A stretch of DNA of 57,097 bases from Blastocatellia bacterium (lineage in GTDB: Bacteria > Acidobacteriota > Blastocatellia > UBA7656 > JADIYM01), in NCBI GenBank assembly GCA_021463145.1, contig JAJTWZ010000024.1, forward strand, positions 1 to 57,097. The letters run 5' to 3'. A program made the translations under genes and the position numbers. A model generated the notes under the pieces. It was given only the letters and a program-made list of their open reading frames with translations, had not been told where the DNA came from and did no database searches. Of this stretch, positions 18,548-26,110 are shown one piece after another. The first letter of the stretch is position 1, and the number at the start of each line of letters is the position of its first letter.

Positions 18548-18784
18548 GTGGCAATCGATCAACCATCAACGCCGCAGAAGCCAGCCTCGGATGACCCGGA
18601 GAAGGACTCCGGCCCGAAGGAGTGCAACTGGCGCCTGAAGCTCTGGCTGGACTCTCTCCCACCGGGTGGGACGTTTTCGGTTGTCTCGCCGGGGGATGAC
18701 GGGTACGAGCAGGCGAAGAAGCTCGCAGACGAGGAAATGGCAAGGATGTTCGGCCCGGCGACAGACGATCCCGCAACCGAATAG
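18548..18784 (+). CDS. Small hypothetical protein
   Basis: GTG start at 18548, 78 residues, with a charged N-terminus (KPASDDPEKDSGPKECNWR), then LKLWLDSLPPGGTFSVVSPGDDGYEQAKKLADEEMARMFG. The composition is protein-like and ends in an amphipathic helix. The ribosome site is weak. No family is recognised and no neighbour is close enough to suggest an operon. Confidence 0.45.
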   Translation: MAIDQPSTPQKPASDDPEKDSGPKECNWRLKLWLDSLPPGGTFSVVSPGDDGYEQAKKLADEEMARMFGPATDDPATE

Positions 18785-18863
18785 TTCTCGGTGTCAGCCT
18801 GTCACTCTCGAGATGACGAGCCGAGCACTCGATGACGCAACCGGGCCGGGATAACGGCAGGCG

Positions 18864-19553
18864 ATGAAGTCACGGATTCATCAGAAGGTCGTCGTCGAAC
18901 GATCGGCCGTCGATCACGAAGCATTCGCCGATTTCTATCAATTCGGCGACGCGCCCGCGAGGCCGCTCCTCGTCTACTTCGGCGGGGCGATCTCGAGCAG
19001 TGTCTACCACTCCCGTCGCGAGACGGAACCGAGCTCACTCGTCGAGCTATTCGAGGCCGCGCTGCGCGCCACGGGCGTCGAATCCGTCGACATGCTTGTG
19101 GTGCCCTGCCCCCTCATCGGACGGTCTTACCCCGACTTCCGATCCCGCGTCTTCAGATTCGTCATCGAGGAACTGTTGTCTCGCACCCCGAACCCGGAGC
19201 CCGAAGCCTTGGTCTTCTTCGGCAACTCCGCGGGAGCGCATATCGCGGCCGTTCTCGCGTTCGAGCTCGAGCGGGTTCGGGCGCTCGCGACGACGGCCGC
19301 CGTCGGCCTTGTGGAGGCGGCCGACGAGAGTGAACGGCGCCTCTTTGCGGGCAAGAGATATCTCTCGTTCGCAAACCTCGACGATCCGTGCGTCGATCAC
19401 ACGATCCGCTTCTGGGAGGCGATGATCATGCGCGGCATCGCGGTCGACGTTATCGAGCGTGCCGGCGGCCACGCGTTCGAGGATTACGTGGCGAACGGCG
19501 CCGCCCTCGAGGCGTTTAATTGGCTGCTCGGCGGCCTATCGGTGAAAGCGTGA
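18864..19553 (+). CDS. Alpha/beta-hydrolase fold protein (esterase-like)
   Basis: Protein of 229 residues. The nucleophile elbow is FFGNSAGAHIAAVLAFE (G-x-S-x-G, Ser about 118), a glycine-rich oxyanion segment LVYFGGAISSS precedes it, and a late His appears in ERAGGHAFEDYV near residue 208. An acidic third residue is plausible at DDPCVDH. The size suits a compact esterase or acyl hydrolase; no lid or signal peptide is visible. The substrate cannot be deduced. It stands alone, with a 79-bp gap from the small upstream gene. Confidence 0.72.
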   Translation: MKSRIHQKVVVERSAVDHEAFADFYQFGDAPARPLLVYFGGAISSSVYHSRRETEPSSLVELFEAALRATGVESVDMLVVPCPLIGRSYPDFRSRVFRFVIEELLSRTPNPEPEALVFFGNSAGAHIAAVLAFELERVRALATTAAVGLVEAADESERRLFAGKRYLSFANLDDPCVDHTIRFWEAMIMRGIAVDVIERAGGHAFEDYVANGAALEAFNWLLGGLSVKA

Positions 19554-19800
19554 TCCGCGCGGCCACTGGACGTGACGCTCGCATGGTCAGCGCGTCGTGA
19601 CGACTCCCGGTCGTGTCGGTCGTCGTGTGGTCGCTTTACGCGTGGCATCGCGCCTGAGCTTCGCCGATGCGACGAGTTTGCCGGGTATGGTCGACGCCAG
19701 ACGGCGGATGTGATCGGCGAGCTAGAACATCATTCGCAACGATTCCGCAGCGTCCGCGTCCCAGGTTCATTGATGCTCGCGAGCACTGCGCCCGGGACTC

Positions 19801-20811
19801 TCACGCCTGGTTCACGCGTCGCTCGATGCTCCCGCACCGCTCAATCAGGGTGTCGAACGTCTCGGCGTCGTCGAGCAGAAGTCCCGCATCGAGCATGCGG
19901 TCATAGTCCGCGGCGAGGTCCGCCCGCGGCTGACCCGCGGGGATGAGCTGGATGGAACCGCCGACGGCGGCGCGGTAGTCGATCTGGTTGCCTTTCGCGT
20001 CCTTTTCGGCGAAGAAGGCGGTCTTGTGCTCTGCAACGTCGAGCGCGAGATCACGGTCGGCGAGGGCCCTGTCGACGACGCCCGCGTCGTCGAGTCGCGC
20101 AAGATCGTGCCAGTGACGCGCGAACCGGTCCGTACCACCGAATCGCCCCTTGAGACAGAACACGTGGATCGCCGTGGCCTTCTCCCAGAAAGTTCGTTCG
20201 GCCCGCATGACGCAAGGAGACGCGGTCGGAAACGAAATACCGGAAAGCCAGTCGGCGGCGTCACAGGCGATCTCGACGATTTCGTTGGGCTCACCCGTCG
20301 ACCTGCAGCCAAATTCGAGAACTACGGCCGGCTTCACGTAGTCGTCGGCGACTGTGGCAGGGTGGTATTCGATACGGACCCTGTCGCCGACGGCCACCAC
20401 CGTGGGGTCGAGATGCTCTCCTTCAAGTGACTTGCGAAGGAGCGTGACGACGTCGCTCGCGACCCATTCGGCCAATCGGGCTCGGAGTTGCTTCGTCCAG
20501 ATCTTCTCCTGGCTACGTGTCGCCGGTAGTACATTTCCGTCCGCCGTCAGGTTCGGAGCGATCGCGCGGATGTCGTAGGTCAGATCAACGTCTTCGGAGA
20601 ATCGCCGGATGATCCGGTATGCCTTCGAGAGGGATGTGCCTCCCTTGAAGACGAGATGAGGACCGAACTCGGACCGAAACATCTGGTCGATCGCCCAGAC
20701 AACCCACACGTCCTTCTCGACGAGATGGACGGGACGACCGGAGTCCGCGGCGACCTGCTCGAGTGCGTCGCGACGGTCGCCTGCTCCAAGGTGAAGGAAC
20801 GAGTCAACCAC
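19801..20811 (-). CDS. abiEii: AbiEii-type nucleotidyltransferase toxin
   Basis: Protein of 336 residues of the AbiEii/AbiGii family (nucleotidyltransferase fold). Motifs: KDVWVVWAIDQMF, LVFKGGTSLSKAYRII, where GG-x-S is the transferase loop, and FSEDVDLTYD, whose Asp pair binds metal. A later MRAERTFWEKATAIHVF matches the conserved fourth motif. Members act as type IV toxins that modify tRNA or block translation during phage infection. The start overlaps the end of the antitoxin gene by eight bases, so the two are translated together. All catalytic motifs are intact, so it is probably functional. Confidence 0.88.
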   Translation of the reverse strand: MVDSFLHLGAGDRRDALEQVAADSGRPVHLVEKDVWVVWAIDQMFRSEFGPHLVFKGGTSLSKAYRIIRRFSEDVDLTYDIRAIAPNLTADGNVLPATRSQEKIWTKQLRARLAEWVASDVVTLLRKSLEGEHLDPTVVAVGDRVRIEYHPATVADDYVKPAVVLEFGCRSTGEPNEIVEIACDAADWLSGISFPTASPCVMRAERTFWEKATAIHVFCLKGRFGGTDRFARHWHDLARLDDAGVVDRALADRDLALDVAEHKTAFFAEKDAKGNQIDYRAAVGGSIQLIPAGQPRADLAADYDRMLDAGLLLDDAETFDTLIERCGSIERRVNQA

Positions 20812-21406
20812 GCGGTACCAACGCCCGAGTCCGGCTCACCTCGGCTGCAAGCCACGTGGGCAGCTGCGAGCGCACGCTGCGAATGGCGGCGAGAACGTTC
20901 TCCGGCAACCGGTTTGAAAGTTCGGGAAAGACTCTTTCGGCTCGACTGCGCCCCATCCACTCGAGTGCCCGGATCACGTCACCGGCCGGACTTCCCGCAA
21001 GCACGAGTTTCGTCCTCGGAGCCCGTCGAAGTTCGATCGATCGTCCTCCGAGCTTGAACTTCCGGCTCGGTCCCGATGTCAGGTAGATGGAGCGCACCGG
21101 GACCTGGGTCGTGAGTCCCAGGGAATTTGCGGCCGTCGCGCCGTGCGTCGCGATGATCTCACCGCGCGTCGAGGCGAGAGCAGCGACGACCTTTTCGGCC
21201 GAAGGCGGCCGAAGGCCGAAGCGTGTCGCCACGGGCAGGACATAGAGCCCGCGACCGACGCGAAAGAGCCTCCCGCGCGTGGCAAGGCGCGAGAGTGCCT
21301 GATCGACGGCCGCGCGGTTTCCAAGATGCAGCAGTTCGCGTGCGCCGACGGGCGTACCCTCCGGAAGCGCGGTGACGTGCTTGATGACGGCTTCTGTGAG
21401 ATTCAT
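20804..21406 (-). CDS. abiEi: AbiEi-type antitoxin (DUF6088-like)
   Basis: Start chosen at ATG 21406, which has GGAGG upstream; the longer frame to 21448 runs through the operator. Of 200 residues, the N-terminal third is a winged-helix domain (GARELLHLGNRAAVDQALSRLATRGRL, split here as two segments, then VGRGLYVLP), and the rest is the AbiEi C-terminal domain with EIIATHGATAANSLGL. In this family the N-terminal domain binds the promoter to repress it and the C-terminal domain neutralises the toxin. The perfect inverted repeat just upstream is the expected binding site. Confidence 0.85.
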   Translation of the reverse strand: MNLTEAVIKHVTALPEGTPVGARELLHLGNRAAVDQALSRLATRGRLFRVGRGLYVLPVATRFGLRPPSAEKVVAALASTRGEIIATHGATAANSLGLTTQVPVRSIYLTSGPSRKFKLGGRSIELRRAPRTKLVLAGSPAGDVIRALEWMGRSRAERVFPELSNRLPENVLAAIRSVRSQLPTWLAAEVSRTRALVPRG

Positions 21407-21418
21407 CGAGACCTCCAC

Positions 21419-21447
21419 TGTCAGAAACTCTACTAATGTTTCTGACA
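21419..21447 (-). promoter_or_regulatory. Operator: perfect inverted repeat at the abiE promoter
   Basis: TGTCAGAAAC (21419-21428) and GTTTCTGACA (21438-21447) are perfect reverse complements separated by nine bases. The repeat lies 13 bp upstream of the antitoxin start, where the promoter should be. AbiEi proteins are known to repress their own operons by binding inverted repeats, so this is very likely the autoregulatory site. Confidence 0.8.
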
Positions 21448-21551
21448 CTCTGCAACCGAATTCGCACGGGTTCGGGTTCGAAAAAGTCCCTGCCGGCTTG
21501 ACCGGGTATCATTCAGATACCGTGTGGCGCGGCGGTGGAGAGGTTCCCACG

Positions 21552-22232
21552 ATGCACCCAAGGCGGTTCGACATACTGGCGGCGCTCCGAGACGCGGAGT
21601 ACGAGCTTCGGGTGAGCCGAAGTGAAGGCGGTACCTACGCGGCCGAGATCGTACGCGCAGGCGGCAGAACGGGCCGTCGCGTCGCCGCGCGGCACGCACT
21701 CGGGGTAATTCGCGCCGGACACGTCGAACCTGTCGCAGAGGCCGGCCCGGGAACGCCGGGCATCTACCGCCTTGCGGCGCGCGCTGAGGACAAGGCCGAT
21801 CCCGAGAATCGGGAATTCGAGATCATCACCACGTGCGCCCTGCGGTTCGATGGCTATCGTTACATCGACGAAGAGCGGATCGGCACCTGGCGTGATCTCG
21901 GTGATTCGAGCAGTGAGCTCGACCTCGAGGACGAGACGGAGCGCTTCTTCAAGCATCCGGACTACAGCGCACCCCCCGACTACCTGCGGATGATGCTCTT
22001 ACTCGTGCAGCGGAAGTTCATGCGCGAGGGTTGGCTCAGGTGGGATTCACAGCTCGCCCGCATGACGAGACAACTCTTCATACGGACCTCGAGGGACGCC
22101 GTTCCGGCCCATCTTCGTGTCGATGACTGGGCGGACAAGTGGGATCGGGTCTATGCCAGGTACGCCAGCGATCACGTTCGGTTCGTCGAGCGTCGCGATC
22201 GGGGAACCGTCTATGACGAGCACCTCTTCTGA
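21552..22232 (+). CDS. Hypothetical protein
   Basis: Start ATG 21552, 226 residues, with GGAGAGG upstream. It begins with a small domain (FDILAALRDAEYELRVSR) and has a DGYRYIDEERIGTW turn and a long helical C-terminal part. No catalytic motif, signal peptide or membrane helix was recognised. It is divergent from the abiE operon and shares its short intergenic region, so its promoter may lie beside the operator. Function unknown. Confidence 0.6.
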   Translation: MHPRRFDILAALRDAEYELRVSRSEGGTYAAEIVRAGGRTGRRVAARHALGVIRAGHVEPVAEAGPGTPGIYRLAARAEDKADPENREFEIITTCALRFDGYRYIDEERIGTWRDLGDSSSELDLEDETERFFKHPDYSAPPDYLRMMLLLVQRKFMREGWLRWDSQLARMTRQLFIRTSRDAVPAHLRVDDWADKWDRVYARYASDHVRFVERRDRGTVYDEHLF

Positions 22233-22355
22233 GCCAACTCGACAGGTCGAGTTCAACACCATCTGCCCTGCCGTGGTCGCAGGGAAGGTTCCGCTTCGTG
22301 CCGTCGTCGTCGAGAAGGATCCGCAGCTCGACTTCGACTAGGCCTGTCAACACAG

Positions 22356-23123
22356 TCAGTCGACAGACCGGACCGTTGCAGCGATGTCGTCGCCAGCGAC
22401 GAGAATCGGATGGAGCCACCGCAGGACGAGCTTTCGGTCTCCACTCTTCGGCCCGGTCCAGAAATGGTGCCAGTGCGCGCGGCGGATGTGCGGCCGCGGC
22501 GCCGCGTGTGAGCCCTCGCCCGGCGCCGCGGCCGATCGCGCCGTGCGAAGCGCCTCGCCGAGGCGCACGGCCGTCTCCCACACCGTCGGCGCATTCGGCG
22601 TCCGCACTGATGACCGAAAGCCACTGGGCGACCGCTTCGGGTCCTTGCGGTCCGTGATCTCCGCTGCTTCCGAGCAGAGGTAGAGGATGAGCGAGACGAG
22701 CGGTTCGATGGCGAGCATCTTCTCGCGCCGTGTGACCACGTTGAGAATGCCACTGATCACACCCGCGCGGCGCGCGTTCCGGTCACCTTCGGCAAGCATC
22801 GAGTCGAGTGCTTTGCGAAGATCGCCGCCAAGATGAAGCGGGACGGCGACCAGGTCGCCCGACTCGTAGTCGACGAGCAGACGCAGCTCCTGACGGCCGT
22901 CGTTCGAGTCGCTTTCGAGGTGCGCATAGAAGCCGGCGATCTGCTCACCCTCGACTGCGCGTCCCGGAGTTTCGACGTAGACGCACCATTCGGGCAGCCG
23001 TTCGAGGACGTCGGTGGGAAGGTCGCCGGAAACAGGCGTGTGCCACAGCTCCTCGAGGACATCGGGGTCGATCCGGTAGATCCCCTGGGTCTGGCGCCAC
23101 GTCCCGACGGCCGCGACGATCGC
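22356..23123 (-). pseudogene. AcrVA2-family protein, C-terminal part (split by transposon)
   Basis: Residues equivalent to about 75-327 of the family. Motifs: GTWRQTQGIYRID, LPEWCVYVETPG, GFYAHLESDS, and the C-terminal RPHIRRAHWHHFWTGP followed by LVLRWLHPILVAG, which parallel the AcrVA2 anti-CRISPR of Moraxella bovoculi. AcrVA2 lowers Cas12a levels by triggering decay of its mRNA during translation. The N-terminal part of this gene lies at 30187-30407, and the transposon at 23124-30186 sits between. The transposon end supplies an in-frame ATG at 23138 (MGKTT...), so a 260-residue truncated product could still be made. Confidence 0.75.
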
Positions 23124-23132
23124 TGTCGTTTT

Positions 23133-23166
23133 ACCCATAACTTTGCGCGCGCGCACGATTATGGGT
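23133..23166. repeat. Subterminal inverted repeat in the transposon left end
   Basis: ACCCATAA (23133-23140, with two neighbouring bases) is repeated inverted as TTATGGGT (23159-23166), separated by an alternating GCGCGCGCGCAC stretch. The outer copy belongs to the terminal repeat. Such paired sites are probably transposase-binding sites. Confidence 0.6.
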
Positions 23167-23170
23167 AGAC

Positions 23171-23198
23171 GGGCAGCACACCGTGCGGTGTGCTGCCC
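23171..23198 (-). terminator. Hairpin after the transposition operon
   Basis: GGGCAGCACACC (23171-23182) pairs perfectly with GGTGTGCTGCCC (23187-23198) around GTGC. It lies five bases downstream of the tniQ stop on the minus strand and likely ends transcription of the tns operon. The following T-run is short, so termination may be partial. Confidence 0.65.
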
Positions 23199-23202
23199 TG
23201 CA

Positions 23203-24978
23203 TTAGCTCTCGCGAGCGTGAGCACCCGGTCGCGCGTTGGCCTCGCTCACGCGGCGGAGCACGGGTCCGACTACAGATGCGCTCGGCGGGGACGTCATCC
23301 GAGCCATCACCTGCCGAAGGGTTGGGAATCCACCGTCCAACTGCAGTTGCTCAACGATCGCCCTGACCGTTTCCTCGAGCACCAGTTCCTCCAGGCACTT
23401 TCGCTCCCGCGTTTGCTCTTTGTAGCGAAGTGTGATGGCCCGACATCGGTCTGGGAAAAGAGAGTACGCTTCTTGAGACGCATGTACGCCGAGAGCGCCG
23501 GCAACACGCCTGCAAATGTCCCCCATGCTCGGCGCGGGCGATTCAAGTCGAGCGAACTCGAGGATCGGGAGGACGATTCGACTCTTGCGCGATTTCACGT
23601 GCGCGCGATGTCGGGCAGCGAGCTGACGCGAAAGCGCATTGTGCCTTCGATACAGCACGCCCGAGTCCACACCGCAGCGACTGGCAATCTCCTTGAGAGT
23701 CGGGGGAGGGTCCTCCGCGAGGAACCCGCGGAGATCGGTGTCTGTCACGACGTCAGCGGCTCGTTGGCTGAAGACACCCTTTACGGTCAGATCCCCGTTC
23801 GCTCGCGCCAATTTCCGCCTGTTCACGATTCGATCGCAAAGATCGTCGAAGTGCGAGTACAGAAAATCATGCCCGCAACCGAGGCCGGCTGCGATGGCAT
23901 TGAGCGTAGGAGGAGTCTCGGACGCTTCGAGGATCTGCTCGAGTCTCTCTCGAGCCACCTGTAGTGCGACGGGTCTCGGCCGTTTCGCGTACCGTCGAGA
24001 ACCAGCGATTCTCGCCTTCAATCTCGCGGCGATCTCTGGAGCGACCGTAGCTTGACCCCTCAACAGAGCCACCGGACTTACGTCGAGGATCCGTGAAACG
24101 TCGGCCAATTGAGAAAGAGTCGGCCGGCGGGATTCGTTTCGCCAGCCGACGGTCATCCCCTCTCGCCAAGACCCGAGCGCTTCAGCGAATGCCCTTCGAC
24201 CGCCGCCCACAGACTCGACCGCAATCCGATTAAGTCCCGAAGCGAAGTCCGATTGCCGCAGTGTCCCGTCGAGATCTGGGCTCGCGGCAAGCAGTGCTCC
24301 GACGATCATGGCCTGTGCGACATCCTTAGCGAACTCCCGACGCAGTGAAGGGAGAGCAGGTCTGCCGAGCCACGAGAAGCACCAAGGGCATTCCCCAACC
24401 CTCATGTGCGGGTGAAAGCCGATCGTTCCCTTTCCACAACCAGGACAGATCGTCGAAAGTGGACTCCAGTGCCGCGGGCAGACACGGACCGCTCCGAGTT
24501 CCCACTGCAACGGCATGTAAGCAATGCTCCGACTGCGTCTCCAGTCCTCGAGGCACGCCGCACACCACGCCCTCTCGGCGCGTCCAATGGCGCGATGCAC
24601 GAGTACGTCGGCGAAGGCGAGCATCGTCGTGTACCGAACACCACGCTGGCCTGTCATCTCGGCCAAGGTGGCAGCGGTCATCGCTGCCCTGCGGCCAATG
24701 CCCGCAATCCTGCATCCCGGATTGCTTGATTCCGGCCGGCGTCGGAATATCTTCTTGGTTGTGTCGCGGCTGAGGCCCGTTTCCGCGCTGACCCAAGCCA
24801 GAAGGTCCGATGGCGTAAGCGCGTGCGATGCCGCGAGCCGGCACACGTAGCTCGTGAGACCCTCAACGTATGGGAGCCCGACGGCGAAAGGCTCGATCGA
24901 GTTGAGGCGCGAACGCGGAGGCCCGACGACTCTGAGCGCCACGATTCTTTCATATTCGCGAACGGCAGTTCGTTTCAT
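23203..24978 (-). CDS. tniQ: TniQ/TnsD-type target-selection protein
   Basis: Start chosen at ATG 24978, one base past the tnsC stop, giving 591 residues; the longer frame would overlap tnsC by 125 bases. The N-terminal TniQ domain opens with PFAVGLPYVEGLTSYVCRLA and contains a zinc-finger region: WCAACLEDW, then CPRHW, CPGCG and CPWCF. The C-terminal half has repeated helix-turn-helix units (TLNAIAAGLGCGHDFLYSHF, TLKEIASRCGVDSGVLYRRH) like TnsD, so it may pick the target by sequence. It is much longer than minimal CRISPR-associated TniQ proteins (about 300-400). A decayed homologue lies at the right edge of the window. Confidence 0.85.
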   Translation of the reverse strand: MKRTAVREYERIVALRVVGPPRSRLNSIEPFAVGLPYVEGLTSYVCRLAASHALTPSDLLAWVSAETGLSRDTTKKIFRRRPESSNPGCRIAGIGRRAAMTAATLAEMTGQRGVRYTTMLAFADVLVHRAIGRAERAWCAACLEDWRRSRSIAYMPLQWELGAVRVCPRHWSPLSTICPGCGKGTIGFHPHMRVGECPWCFSWLGRPALPSLRREFAKDVAQAMIVGALLAASPDLDGTLRQSDFASGLNRIAVESVGGGRRAFAEALGSWREGMTVGWRNESRRPTLSQLADVSRILDVSPVALLRGQATVAPEIAARLKARIAGSRRYAKRPRPVALQVARERLEQILEASETPPTLNAIAAGLGCGHDFLYSHFDDLCDRIVNRRKLARANGDLTVKGVFSQRAADVVTDTDLRGFLAEDPPPTLKEIASRCGVDSGVLYRRHNALSRQLAARHRAHVKSRKSRIVLPILEFARLESPAPSMGDICRRVAGALGVHASQEAYSLFPDRCRAITLRYKEQTRERKCLEELVLEETVRAIVEQLQLDGGFPTLRQVMARMTSPPSASVVGPVLRRVSEANARPGAHARES

Positions 24979-24979
24979 C

Positions 24980-26110
24980 CTAAGTTCCGACCGGATCTCG
25001 ATTAGGATTCCTCGAACCCGGCCGCCGGCTCGAAGTCGACTTCGTGCTCGGCTTCCTTTCCCTGGACGCTGGGGTAACGCCACAAAGCCCGGCCAGCGCT
25101 TCAAGCGCCGATTCGTCAGGAATCATCCGTCGCTCTCCGTCAGCTGCCTCTGATGAAATCGAACGACACTGAGGCAGCGACAGCGCGGTCCGCTCGAGGT
25201 GTTCGAGACCGAGCGACTCACCTTCCGAGACGGCTTCCTCCAGTGCCCGTGTCAGCCAGTCCTTAAGATTGCCCACGCAACCGGCCGAATGGATCATGAG
25301 GTACTCGAACGACGCGAGAAGATCGGGCTCGTCGGCCAGCGGCAGTTGTCTCTGGAACGAGAAGACCGCTCGCTTGAATGCCTGAACGTCAGCGACGTTG
25401 TCGCCGCGGTACCTGCGGAAGTGGATCAGGGTGGACCGTCGACTCAACTGTCCGCTCAGGTTAGCCAGGTCAAGAAGTGAGTAGCTTCCCACGAGGACGT
25501 GCGTTACTCCCGTCAAGTTCGCAAGCGACTTGATCGTGTCCATCTGATCGAGAAGCCGTCTCCCGGACGCGACTTTCGCCAGATGATGCGCCTCGTCGAT
25601 GAGACATGCTTCAACCTGCCGGTGCCTGTATGCCAACTCGAGGGCATACCTTAGATCTCCTGAGCTGGCGTGCCGCCGGGCGAAACGACGGACGCCTTCC
25701 TGTTGAATCCCCTGGAGACTTCTCGGATCGAGTTTTCGACTTACAAGAGGCTCGTCGAGTGCAATCAGCGTCCTTCTGTAGAAATCGCGCCAGCTGAACT
25801 GAACGAGACCATCGGAAACGGCTTCAATCCGAATGACAGGGACCTTGCCGAGCGCCGCGGACATTGCCGCCAGCTCTCGCTCCATCATCCAGTTCTCGGC
25901 ATGCTCGAGCACCGTTGTCTTGCCTACGCCTGCCGGCCCGAGGACGATGACGATGGACCCCGGACGGGACTGAGTGAGGGCCAGTTTCAACGCTCGGTCC
26001 GTTTCCACGAGCACCGGATGTGCGATTGCGATTCGCCGGAAGTACTCGCATCGCTCTCGTGGCGAAGCCGACGTGAGCCCTTTTGGAAAAGTCCGCTCGG
26101 TGCCCATCAA
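24980..26110 (-). CDS. tnsC: TnsC/TniB-type AAA+ transposition regulator
   Basis: Protein of 376 residues. Walker A is GPAGVGKTT (58-66) and Walker B is ACLIDEAHH (167-175), followed by a sensor region LTGVTHVLVGSYSLLDLA. In Tn7-like elements this ATPase forms filaments on target DNA, links TniQ/TnsD to the transposase and gives target immunity. Its start overlaps the tnsAB stop by four bases (ATGA) and its stop is followed at once by the tniQ start, so the operon is translationally coupled. A basic, serine-rich tail (about residues 355-376) is unusual and may bind DNA. Confidence 0.88.
   Translation of the reverse strand: MMGTERTFPKGLTSASPRERCEYFRRIAIAHPVLVETDRALKLALTQSRPGSIVIVLGPAGVGKTTVLEHAENWMMERELAAMSAALGKVPVIRIEAVSDGLVQFSWRDFYRRTLIALDEPLVSRKLDPRSLQGIQQEGVRRFARRHASSGDLRYALELAYRHRQVEACLIDEAHHLAKVASGRRLLDQMDTIKSLANLTGVTHVLVGSYSLLDLANLSGQLSRRSTLIHFRRYRGDNVADVQAFKRAVFSFQRQLPLADEPDLLASFEYLMIHSAGCVGNLKDWLTRALEEAVSEGESLGLEHLERTALSLPQCRSISSEAADGERRMIPDESALEALAGLCGVTPASRERKPSTKSTSSRRPGSRNPNRDPVGT

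Noticed and set aside
19554-19800. Possible small gene between the hydrolase and the abiE toxin
   Set aside because: No frame has a good start or steady codon use; the gap is under 300 bp and holds nothing I can support.
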